A stretch of DNA of 6,240 bases from Methanocorpusculum sp. (GCA_029987045.1 DALTWN010000062.1:1-6240); one strand, 5' to 3'. Positions 1 to 5,209 are shown, counted from the stretch's first letter. Translations and numbers: made by a program. The notes: generated from the letters alone by a model not told the origin.

Positions 1-512
1 ATTCGCCTGCGATGATTCTTCTGTCGGGAGACTGCCAGAGTGTCGGCCCGGAAGGACATTATATTCTGGGCGAGACCTATGCACGGATATTCAAGGAACT
101 GGGCGTATCGCGGATATATACGCTGGGAGGATACGGGCTCGGCCGTCTTGTCGATAAACCGCGCGTACTTGCAGCGGTTTCCCGTCCGGAACTGAAACAG
201 GAGGTTCTCGATGCCGGTGCTGTTCTTAACGGCGTAGAACCGGTCGGTGGAATCATCGGAGCGGCAGGACTGATTGTCACCTACGGTGCATCGATGGGAA
301 TCGATGGAATCGCCATGCTCGGCGAGACGTCCGGATATCTGGTTGATCCGGTGAGTTCGACCGCGGTGCTCGATGTCCTGGAAAAGCTCATCGGCCTGAA
401 AGCAGACCGCAAGGATCTCCTGCAGCTTGCAGAAGAGATGCAGACGGAACTGACGGCATTTGCATCGTCCATGAAGAAGAATTCCGCAGACGATCTCAGG
501 TATATCGGATAA
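1..512 (+). CDS. PAC2-family protein (proteasome assembly chaperone-like), 5' partial
   Basis: This frame is open from position 3 and ends at TAA 510-512; the true start lies before the window, and the ATG at 12 is probably an internal methionine because coding continues upstream (S-P-A before it). The visible 169 or so residues carry the pattern I associate with the PAC2 family: a hydrophobic strand ending in L-L-S-G-D, then a G-x-Y helix, the glycine-rich turn T-L-G-G-Y-G (about residues 38-43 counted from the ATG at 12), a G-I-I-G-A-A-G-L strand-turn (about 80-87) and the G-I-A-M-L-G-E-T turn (about 99-106). The C-terminal 45 residues look helical and charged. PAC2-like proteins in archaea are related to proteasome assembly chaperones; the exact client of this one is unknown. 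Its stop abuts the endoQ ATG with no spacer, so the two are probably co-transcribed and translationally coupled. The family call is by motif only; the chaperone role is inferred. Confidence 0.82.
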   Translation, partial: SPAMILLSGDCQSVGPEGHYILGETYARIFKELGVSRIYTLGGYGLGRLVDKPRVLAAVSRPELKQEVLDAGAVLNGVEPVGGIIGAAGLIVTYGASMGIDGIAMLGETSGYLVDPVSSTAVLDVLEKLIGLKADRKDLLQLAEEMQTELTAFASSMKKNSADDLRYIG

Positions 513-1649
513 ATGGACCTGAATGCCGATCTCCATATCCATTCGCGGTTTGCCATGGCTACCTCGCCGGATCTCGCGCCGGAAACGATTCTGGAAGGAT
601 GTCGGCGAAAAGGTATCGATGTCATCGGTACCGGCGACGCACTTCATCCGGAATGGCGGAAGATGTGGACGAACCATCTCCATGATGATGAATCCGTCAT
701 TGTCGTTCCGCAGACGGAAGTGGAAGACGACCACCGGGTTCATCATCTGATTCTTGCGGAAACGCTGGATCAGTTCGCCGAGATGCAGGAACGGTTTGCG
801 CCGTTCTGCACCCATCTTGTGACGGCCGGTCGGCCGCATCTCTATGCGAACGGCGAGACCATTGCCGAAATCGTACATGATGTCGGCGGCATGATTGGTC
901 CTGCGCATGCGTTTACGCCGTGGACGTCGCTGTTTGCCGCGTACCGCCTGCCGTCGGAATGTTATGGGGAAGAACCGTTCGATTTCTGCGAACTGGGGTT
1001 GTCCGCCGATTCATCGTATGGTGCCGGCATTCCGGAATTTCAGAACGTGCCGTTCCTGAGCAACTCGGATGCACACAGTCAGTACCCGGAAAAACTGGGA
1101 CGGGAATTCACCCGTCTTTCGGTTTCGGGAACGGATGCTCATGCCGTTCTTGATGCACTGAAGAAATCTGCAGTCACCCTGAATGCCGGGTTCTTCCCGG
1201 AAGAAGGAAAATACAACCGGACGGCATGTACCCGCTGTTATGCGCAGTTCTCCTACGAAGAAGCGGAACGGCTGCACTGGAAATGTCCGCATGACAAGGG
1301 ACGCATAAAACTCGGCGTGCGTGAACGTGCACTGGCAATATCCACCGTGCCGGAACAGATGCGTACTCCGCGTCCGCCGTATCTGAAACTCATTCCGCTC
1401 GGCGAAGTCATTGCCCGTGTTCTCGGAGTCTCTTCACCGACAACCAAGAAGGCACGCTCACTCTATGAAAAATATCTTGCCCGGTTCGGGCGTGAAATCG
1501 ATGTGCTTCTTTCGGTATCCGAATCCGAATTGTGTCAGATTTCGGAACCGGTCGGAAAAGCAGTGATGGCCATGCGGAATGGCAATATCATTCTTCATCC
1601 CGGCGGTGGCGGACAGTACGGATGGTTTGAATTCCCGTCCGCCGACTAA
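513..1649 (+). CDS. Endonuclease Q (EndoQ) family PHP-domain DNA repair nuclease
   Basis: A 378-residue protein. Characterised EndoQ enzymes from Thermococcales nick DNA 5' of deaminated bases (uracil, hypoxanthine, xanthine) and abasic sites. The N-terminal PHP metal-dependent phosphoesterase domain is clear: D-L-H-I-H-S (H8, H10), G-D-A (D42), Q-T-E-V-E-D with E69, G-P-A-H-A-F-T-P-W (H132) and S-N-S-D-A-H-S (D186, H188), all expected metal ligands. A zinc-binding region follows: C239-T-R-C242 and, 16 residues on, C258-P-H-D; a normal second CxxC would have Cys at 261, which here is Asp. After R-I-K-L-G-V-R-E-R-A comes the P-P-Y-x-x-L-I-P-L-G-E-V-I region and a helix-hairpin-helix-like C-terminal part (about 295-355), ending in a glycine-rich H-P-G-G-G-G-Q-Y-G tail. 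It is somewhat shorter than the roughly 420-residue Pyrococcus enzyme. The ATG is preceded only by a weak AGGT at 498-501; coupling with the abutting PAC2 stop probably supplies initiation. It converges on cofH with 6 nt between the stop codons. Confidence 0.88.
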   Translation: MDLNADLHIHSRFAMATSPDLAPETILEGCRRKGIDVIGTGDALHPEWRKMWTNHLHDDESVIVVPQTEVEDDHRVHHLILAETLDQFAEMQERFAPFCTHLVTAGRPHLYANGETIAEIVHDVGGMIGPAHAFTPWTSLFAAYRLPSECYGEEPFDFCELGLSADSSYGAGIPEFQNVPFLSNSDAHSQYPEKLGREFTRLSVSGTDAHAVLDALKKSAVTLNAGFFPEEGKYNRTACTRCYAQFSYEEAERLHWKCPHDKGRIKLGVRERALAISTVPEQMRTPRPPYLKLIPLGEVIARVLGVSSPTTKKARSLYEKYLARFGREIDVLLSVSESELCQISEPVGKAVMAMRNGNIILHPGGGGQYGWFEFPSAD

Positions 1650-1654
1650 AAAAA
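1648..1654 (-). terminator. T-run just downstream of cofH (probable archaeal terminator)
   Basis: Read on the minus strand, seven consecutive T residues begin 2 nt after the cofH stop codon (TAG, 1658-1656). Archaeal RNA polymerase can terminate at U-tracts without a strong hairpin, and I see no good stem before it. The run overlaps the endoQ stop codon. There is no matching T-run on the plus strand, so where endoQ transcription ends is not visible. Confidence 0.4.
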
Positions 1655-1655
1655 T

Positions 1656-2741
1656 CTAGATGAGATTGTAGAGGGTATCGCGCTGTTTCAGCGGGCGGTT
1701 GATATCTGCACAGATCAGTGCCATATCTTCCGGACTGCAGAAATCGGCATCTTCATCTGCACCTGCGGTTCGTGACAGCGAATCGCAGTACATGGTTCCG
1801 CCCAGATCGTTTCCGCCGGCACACAGACAGAGCTGTGCCATTTTCAGACCGACTTTTGTCCAGGGTACCTGGATGTTTCTGATATTGTCGAGGAAGAGCC
1901 GGGATACGGCAATCATCAGCAGGTCTTCACGGCCGAATGCACCATGTTTCACGATACCTGCTTTATCCAGCGGCGTGTTCTTGTGCAGGAAGGCGAGCGG
2001 TACCAGTTCGGTAAACACCTGTGTCTCGTCTTGGATATCACGCAGAATCTGGAGATGATGTGCACGCTGCCGGATGGTTTCTACCGATCCGTACATAATC
2101 GTGGACGTTGCCTTGAATCCGAGGGCGGCAGCTTCCTTGATGATACGGATCCATTCGGCTACCGGCAGTTTCCGTTCGCAGATGATTTTCCGCACTTCAT
2201 CGTCGAGGATCTCTGCCGCGGTTCCCTGGACAGAATCGAGACCTGCATCTTTCAGACGCTGCAGAGCTTCTTTTGTGGAGATACCGCTCTTGGTCGCCGC
2301 GAAGAGGATTTCATCCGGACTGCATCCGTGTACATGGATATACGGGATTTCTTCGTGGAAGGCTTTGATGATATTGACGTAACTGTCGATAGTGAACGAA
2401 GGATGGATTCCGGCAAGATAACAGACTTCAGTGACGTTTTCATCCCGTGCCTGTCTCGCATGTTCTCTGAATTCCTGGTCGGAAAACATGTAGGCATCTG
2501 GCGCATTCACCGACGTGCCGAATGCACAAAGACCGCACCGGTTCTTGCAGATGTTCGTCAGATGGATATTCATGTTCCGGACAAATGTCACGGTATCTCC
2601 ACAGACGTTTTTCCGCATCCTGTCTGCGGCATCGGCGATCTTCCAGATGTCAGAACCGGTTGCTGCAAGAAGCACTGCCGCTTCTTCTTCGCTCATCCGT
2701 TTCCCGGAAAGAACTGAGGTGAGAATTGTGTCGACGGTCAT
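1656..2741 (-). CDS. cofH: CofH, radical SAM F0 synthase subunit (coenzyme F420 biosynthesis)
   Basis: A 361-residue radical SAM protein. CofH joins the tyrosine-derived 4-hydroxybenzyl group to 5-amino-6-ribitylaminouracil; CofG then closes the ring to give F0, the chromophore of coenzyme F420 used by methanogens. The radical SAM cluster motif CX3CX2C is at C65-K-N-R-C69-G-L-C72, within N-I-H-L-T-N-I-C and followed by A-F-G, as in CofH/MqnE-type enzymes. Further family signatures are Y-L-A-G-I-H-P (108-114), H-V-H-G-C-S-P-D-E-I (136-145), G-L-D-S-V-Q-G-T-A-A-E-I-L (167-179), S-T-I-M-Y-G (213-218), F-T-E-L-V-P-L-A-F (243-251), I-Q-V-P-W-T-K-V-G (290-298) and G-N-D-L-G-G-T-M (310-317). Length fits the family. 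The ATG overlaps the signal peptidase TGA by 4 nt (ATGA), and I see no Shine-Dalgarno, so initiation is probably coupled. No cofG lies nearby. Some methanogens carry two CofH paralogues; I cannot tell which this would be. MqnE/MqnC are less likely alternatives. Confidence 0.86.
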   Translation of the reverse strand: MTVDTILTSVLSGKRMSEEEAAVLLAATGSDIWKIADAADRMRKNVCGDTVTFVRNMNIHLTNICKNRCGLCAFGTSVNAPDAYMFSDQEFREHARQARDENVTEVCYLAGIHPSFTIDSYVNIIKAFHEEIPYIHVHGCSPDEILFAATKSGISTKEALQRLKDAGLDSVQGTAAEILDDEVRKIICERKLPVAEWIRIIKEAAALGFKATSTIMYGSVETIRQRAHHLQILRDIQDETQVFTELVPLAFLHKNTPLDKAGIVKHGAFGREDLLMIAVSRLFLDNIRNIQVPWTKVGLKMAQLCLCAGGNDLGGTMYCDSLSRTAGADEDADFCSPEDMALICADINRPLKQRDTLYNLI

Positions 2742-3436
2742 TGTTTCTTTGTCTTGTTTGTGTTGTTGCGTTTATCTCTGCGGTTCGCGGAAGATGCAGC
2801 TTTTCGTTTGGCAACGATATGGGATATGATCTCGATAACGACAACGATACCGATTGCAATGAGGATGCTGGGGATGATATTGAGCGGGATCCAGCCGATG
2901 AACGGAATGGCAAAGACTGCTTTTCCGACAATCCATTCCGGTTTTACCGGCTGCATTCTGCCGTACCGTGCGAAGTATCCTGCCTGGTCGGGAGCACTGT
3001 TTGTAATTGGATTGTCTCCTTTGGTAATGACACCTGCATGTGCCGCGTCACCGGTGAAGTTCCAGTCGGTTGCGGCTTCCTCTGCAGTGATCGTGGTAAT
3101 CGCCCGATGGATGATCGGCGTCACGCCGGTTATGCCGTTCGGCTGATACACGATTACATCGCCGTATCCGTTGAATATGGTTCCTGCGCCGGAAGCGAGT
3201 GCTTCTTTCTGCGTCTGCCATCCGCCGAACCGGTTTTCATCGACGACGAATACCAGGGAATACGTGGTGATATTCGGTTCCATGCTTCCCGATTCGACAG
3301 CGACCATTGCCGGCCAGGTTCCGGCTACGGCAAAGAGCACGATGCCGATTACTGCTACAATGAGCAGGATTACGATGATGTCGCGGATAAGGGTTCCGGC
3401 AGACGTTTTTGGATGCAGAATATCTTTCAGGGACAT
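2738..3436 (-). CDS. Archaeal signal peptidase I (S26 family, Ser-His type)
   Basis: A 232-residue membrane protease that removes signal peptides from secreted proteins, with its active site outside the membrane. A hydrophobic N-terminal segment (about 18-40) anchors it. The nucleophile motif V-E-S-G-S-M-E-P-N puts the catalytic Ser at 51. P-I-I-H-R (H110) stands where bacterial enzymes have the general-base Lys, which marks the archaeal/ER subtype, and T-K-G-D-N-P (D141) is the conserved Asp box. Residues about 60-95 form an insertion between the Ser and the Y-G-D-V-I-V-Y strand. A second hydrophobic stretch (about 174-208) ends in a very basic tail (210-232), presumably cytoplasmic. The ATG has an AAGGT ribosome binding site at 3446-3442 with 5-nt spacing. 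The 31-nt gap after the upstream cis-prenyltransferase-like gene and the 4-nt overlap with cofH suggest one transcript. The family assignment is firm; its specific substrates cannot be seen. Confidence 0.9.
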   Translation of the reverse strand: MSLKDILHPKTSAGTLIRDIIVILLIVAVIGIVLFAVAGTWPAMVAVESGSMEPNITTYSLVFVVDENRFGGWQTQKEALASGAGTIFNGYGDVIVYQPNGITGVTPIIHRAITTITAEEAATDWNFTGDAAHAGVITKGDNPITNSAPDQAGYFARYGRMQPVKPEWIVGKAVFAIPFIGWIPLNIIPSILIAIGIVVVIEIISHIVAKRKAASSANRRDKRNNTNKTKKQ

Positions 3437-3467
3437 TTTTTACCTTGTATAGAGTTTTTTAGTGTAG

Positions 3468-4049
3468 TTACTTTCCGAATCTCCGTTTCCGTGACTGGAA
3501 ATCCCGCAGTGCACGCAGGAAATCGACCCGTCTGAATTTAGTCCAGTTGACATCGGTAAAGAACAGTTCGGAGTATACGGACTGCCAGATGAGGAAATCG
3601 GTTAGATGGCTTCCTCCGGTCTTGATGACGAAATCCGGCGTCACATTGAATTTCAGATGTTTCTCGATGGCAGTCTCGTCAATCGTTTCGGGACTGCAGT
3701 GTTCTTTTGCAAGAGCAATGATGGCATCACAGATTTCCTGTTTTCCGCTTTTTCCGATGGCAATGATGACCTCGGGAGTTCCCGATCCGGATGTTTCGTC
3801 TCTGTCGCCGGAAACGATACGGACTGTACCCGAAAGCAGTGAGATGTCGATATGGATCTTATCTGGATCCGGTGTCGATATGTGGAAGATTACTTTGCTG
3901 ATTTCCGGAAACCTGCGTACCCAGGAAACGGTTTCGGCGATTCGTTCCGGCGCCCGTATCACGTCCGTTTCACTGAGCATGAAACAGAGTTCACGCGGGA
4001 ATACCGTAAGCTGTGATTCCAGTCGTGATTCGTAGAACGGATGCCGCAT
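3468..4049 (-). CDS. Degenerate cis-prenyltransferase (UppS-family) homologue, probably non-catalytic
   Basis: A 193-residue protein with a clear C-terminal cis-prenyltransferase signature: P-D-F-V-I-K-T-G-G (138-146), D-F-L-I-W-Q-S-V-Y-S-E-L-F-F (151-164), then W-T-K-F and a last helix ending S-R-K-R-R-F-G-K. The family's catalytic motif near the N terminus (H-x-x-x-x-M-D-G-N-R-R) is absent: the matching place reads P-R-E-L-C-F-M-L-S-E-T-D (18-29), without the catalytic Asp. The I-R-T-G-G-E-x-R element for substrate binding has become I-K-T-G-G with its Glu and second Arg gone. Such proteins act as partners of an active subunit in heteromeric cis-prenyltransferases (eukaryotic NgBR/NUS1), which make the polyprenyl carriers for protein glycosylation; that role here is inferred. 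I chose the ATG at 4049 because homology-like sequence begins there (F-Y-E-S-R-L) and a TATA-like box sits 26 nt before it. The frame is open to a GTG at 4124 (218 residues), the alternative start. It heads the cluster with signal peptidase and cofH. Confidence 0.78.
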   Translation of the reverse strand: MRHPFYESRLESQLTVFPRELCFMLSETDVIRAPERIAETVSWVRRFPEISKVIFHISTPDPDKIHIDISLLSGTVRIVSGDRDETSGSGTPEVIIAIGKSGKQEICDAIIALAKEHCSPETIDETAIEKHLKFNVTPDFVIKTGGSHLTDFLIWQSVYSELFFTDVNWTKFRRVDFLRALRDFQSRKRRFGK

Positions 4050-4075
4050 AGTATATGTATTATTCGCGTTGCGGG

Positions 4076-4083
4076 TTAAAATA
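4076..4083 (-). promoter_or_regulatory. TATA-like box for the minus-strand cluster
   Basis: On the minus strand this reads TATTTTAA, preceded by purine-rich GAAAGAGG, which resembles a BRE. It ends 26 nt before the ATG at 4049, the spacing that would place transcription start at or very near that codon, implying a leaderless or nearly leaderless message. This is pattern reading only. A competing element, TATAAATA on the minus strand at 4159-4152, lies 27 nt before the GTG at 4124 and would suit the longer form of the protein. Confidence 0.45.
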
Positions 4084-4151
4084 CCTCTTTCTTTGGTTTC
4101 TGTGAAAAAATCAGAGAAAAACACCGGTTTTTTGCGGATTCAACGAACAGG

Positions 4152-4175
4152 TATTTATAGTGTTTTCTATAAATA
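4152..4175 (+). promoter_or_regulatory. TATA-like promoter overlapped by a perfect 9-bp inverted repeat (candidate operator)
   Basis: TATTTATAG (4152-4160) and its exact reverse complement CTATAAATA (4167-4175) flank a 6-nt spacer, TGTTTT. The left arm contains the best-placed TATA-like box for the gene starting at 4183 (TATTTATA 4152-4159, 23 nt before the ATG), so that message would be nearly leaderless. The right arm sits between the box and the start codon, a position where archaeal repressors commonly bind. On the minus strand the left arm reads TATAAATA and could serve the divergent gene. The repeat is seen directly; the operator role is inferred, and AT-rich promoter DNA can be palindromic by chance. 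Confidence 0.5.
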
Positions 4176-4182
4176 TTTAGAT

Positions 4183-4497
4183 ATGTTTACAGCGTCTGAT
4201 TTCAAGGCGGAAATCGAGAAACGAGCAACCGCCTATCTTTCTCGCGACAAGTCGGGAATACGGAAAGCAGTCCTTGAATTCTTACTCAAACTTCAGTCGG
4301 TTACTGTTCAGCAGGTCTATTCATTCCTGGTACAGAAATTCAATGTAACCCTGAAATCTGTAGCATCCATGCTCGGCATCATTGCCGCAAAACTGGGTCT
4401 TCTCTCGGTCAGACGGGAACGTGACGGCGACCTGGGTGTCTATGAGCTGAAACCGCAGTATGTGGCACTGGTAACCCGTCTGGTTACCACGAACTGA
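4183..4497 (+). CDS. DUF2551-like small protein, winged-helix candidate
   Basis: A 104-residue protein that matches what I remember of DUF2551, found in methanogens and of unknown function. Visible elements are an amphipathic N-terminal helix (about 5-20), R-D-K-S-G-I-R-K-A-V-L-E-F-L-L-K (21-36), S-V-T-V-Q-Q-V-Y-S-F-L (39-49), F-N-V-T-L-K-S-V-A-S-M-L-G-I-I-A-A-K-L-G-L-L (53-74) and a final strand-like V-Y-E-L-K (86-90) with a short helix. Helix, helix-turn-helix and then a beta hairpin with charged R-R-E-R-D-G-D turn (77-83) is the order of a winged-helix DNA-binding fold, so a regulatory role is plausible but inferred. The ATG at 4183 is the only reasonable start: the frame extends upstream to a TTG at 4071-4069 but would run through the promoter, and the TATA-like box 23 nt before 4183 supports a leaderless message. 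It is divergent from the cis-prenyltransferase-like gene and ends in its own terminator. Confidence 0.7.
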   Translation: MFTASDFKAEIEKRATAYLSRDKSGIRKAVLEFLLKLQSVTVQQVYSFLVQKFNVTLKSVASMLGIIAAKLGLLSVRRERDGDLGVYELKPQYVALVTRLVTTN

Positions 4498-4507
4498 TCT
4501 TTTTTTT
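4469..4507 (+). terminator. Stem-loop plus T-run terminator, partly inside the DUF2551-like coding end
   Basis: TGGTAACC (4469-4476) pairs perfectly with GGTTACCA (4482-4489) across a 5-nt loop, and eight T residues follow at 4500-4507, just past the TGA at 4495-4497. The stem encodes the last residues of the protein (around L-V-T-R-L-V). The 10-nt gap between stem and T-run is longer than in a bacterial intrinsic terminator, but archaeal termination depends mainly on the T-run, so the call rests on that plus position. Confidence 0.55.
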
Positions 4508-4510
4508 ATA
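4503..4510 (+). promoter_or_regulatory. TATA-like box for the archease-rtcB operon
   Basis: TTTTTATA at 4503-4510 lies 24 nt before the second in-frame ATG (4535) of the next gene, close to the spacing at the two other start codons with TATA-like boxes in this window. It overlaps the T-run that should end the preceding transcript, so terminator and promoter appear to share bases. If real, it favours the shorter start of the next gene. Confidence 0.35.
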
Positions 4511-4513
4511 ATA

Positions 4514-4801
4514 ATGGAATACGAAGGTTTGTCTATGCCGTCTCCTCTTGATGAAATACCGGTCACGCCGGAAGTTATTGCATATATGGATGAACGCGGC
4601 GGAGATTTCCGGGTAAGTACTGCATGCAGCGGACCGGTGCTCATGTCGGTAAAGGTCAAACCGCCGAAGTCAACCGATGTCGCGATAAAAGCCGGAAATC
4701 ATACGATCTATATCTCTCGGTATCAGCTGGAATGGATAACGGAAATATCGATGCGGATGGTTCCCCGTTTTATTTTCTCCAAGGACGAGTATGCCCTTTG
4801 A
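4514..4801 (+). CDS. Small conserved-looking protein of unknown function, coupled to archease
   Basis: I do not recognise this 95-residue protein. Coordinates give the longest ATG frame; a start at 4535 (88 residues) is at least as likely, since GAAGG lies 7 nt before that ATG and a TATA-like box 24 nt before it, while the first ATG follows a T-run directly. Visible features are V-T-P-E-V-I-A-Y-M-D-E-R-G-G (17-30), the small-residue stretch V-S-T-A-C-S-G-P-V-L (34-43) with the only cysteine, a lysine/proline element V-K-V-K-P-P-K-S-T-D (46-55), and I-K-A-G-N-H-T-I-Y-I-S (58-68). There is no signal peptide, membrane segment or zinc motif; the pattern suggests a small soluble alpha/beta protein. 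Codon use resembles the neighbours. Its stop overlaps the archease start by 11 nt in a different frame, so it is probably co-expressed with archease and RtcB; a link to RNA ligation is inference from position only. Confidence 0.7.
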   Translation: MEYEGLSMPSPLDEIPVTPEVIAYMDERGGDFRVSTACSGPVLMSVKVKPPKSTDVAIKAGNHTIYISRYQLEWITEISMRMVPRFIFSKDEYAL

Positions 4802-5204
4802 AGAGCTGGAACACACTGCCGATGTCAAGATGCGCATCAGCGGGACGGGATTGGATGGTCTTTTGCAGGAAAGCGGGTTTGCGCTGTCCCGTGTCCTGTA
4901 TGGCGCGTATCCGAACGAACCGTGCACGCAGACCTGCGAAATAACGGCGACGGGAGATTCCCTGGAGGGACTATGTGTCAATTTTCTCTCCGAACTCCTG
5001 TTCCTGTTCGAGACGGAATACCTGGTTCCCATGCGGTTTTCTCTGCAGGTTTCTGCGACAGCGGTGGAAGGAACTGTTTCCGGTGTTCCCTTCGATCGCC
5101 GGAAACATGCCGGCGGTATCGGTGTCAAGGGCATTTCCTATTCGGGATTGTCGCTGACCCAAACAAATACAGAGTATGAACTCATAATAATCTTTGATAT
5201 TTAG
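4791..5204 (+). CDS. Archease, RtcB RNA ligase activator
   Basis: A 137-residue protein, a typical length for archease, which helps RtcB undergo guanylylation and multiple turnover and can broaden its nucleotide use. The N-terminal E-L-E-H-T-A-D-V-K (5-13) supplies the conserved Asp (D11) of the family's metal site, and the protein ends in I-I-I-F-D-I, where the penultimate Asp (D136) is the other expected ligand. The central G-D-S-L-E-G-L-C-V-N-F-L-S-E-L-L-F-L-F-E-T-E (55-76) matches the long conserved helix. Residues G-V-K-G-I-S-Y-S-G-L (111-120) correspond to the usual K-A-x-T-Y-H-x-L strand, with Ser118 in place of the common His. An AAGGA ribosome binding site lies at 4781-4785, 5 nt before the ATG, inside the preceding gene. 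Only 5 nt separate it from rtcB, the standard archease-rtcB pairing, which strengthens both calls. Confidence 0.9.
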   Translation: MPFEELEHTADVKMRISGTGLDGLLQESGFALSRVLYGAYPNEPCTQTCEITATGDSLEGLCVNFLSELLFLFETEYLVPMRFSLQVSATAVEGTVSGVPFDRRKHAGGIGVKGISYSGLSLTQTNTEYELIIIFDI

Positions 5205-5209
5205 ATAGT

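Noticed and set aside
1186..1200. Hairpin CCGGG-TTCTT-CCCGG inside endoQ.
   Set aside because: A 5-bp stem within coding sequence with no T-run after it; chance symmetry is enough to explain it.
1944..2717. A 257-codon open frame on the plus strand opposite cofH.
   Set aside because: CofH on the minus strand has continuous family motifs over the same bases. The plus frame shows no domain and has no promoter or ribosome binding site.
2726..3535. A 269-codon plus-strand frame spanning the signal peptidase gene and its upstream spacer.
   Set aside because: It is antisense to a protease with an intact Ser-His-Asp site. Its Cys/Asp-rich composition is atypical and it runs across two minus-strand genes.
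4050..4124. GTG-initiated N-terminal extension of the cis-prenyltransferase-like protein (25 extra residues).
   Set aside because: The extra residues are low in complexity and unlike the family, and the ATG at 4049 has a well-spaced TATA-like box. It is kept only as an alternative because another TATA-like element lies 27 nt before the GTG.
4117..4132. Inverted repeat AAAAAC-ACCG-GTTTTT in the divergent intergenic region.
   Set aside because: The stem is almost all A-T and short; homopolymer runs of this kind arise often, and it is not placed at either likely promoter.
4069..4182. TTG-initiated upstream extension of the DUF2551-like protein.
   Set aside because: It would translate through the divergent promoter region and the inverted repeat, and the recognisable sequence begins at the ATG at 4183.
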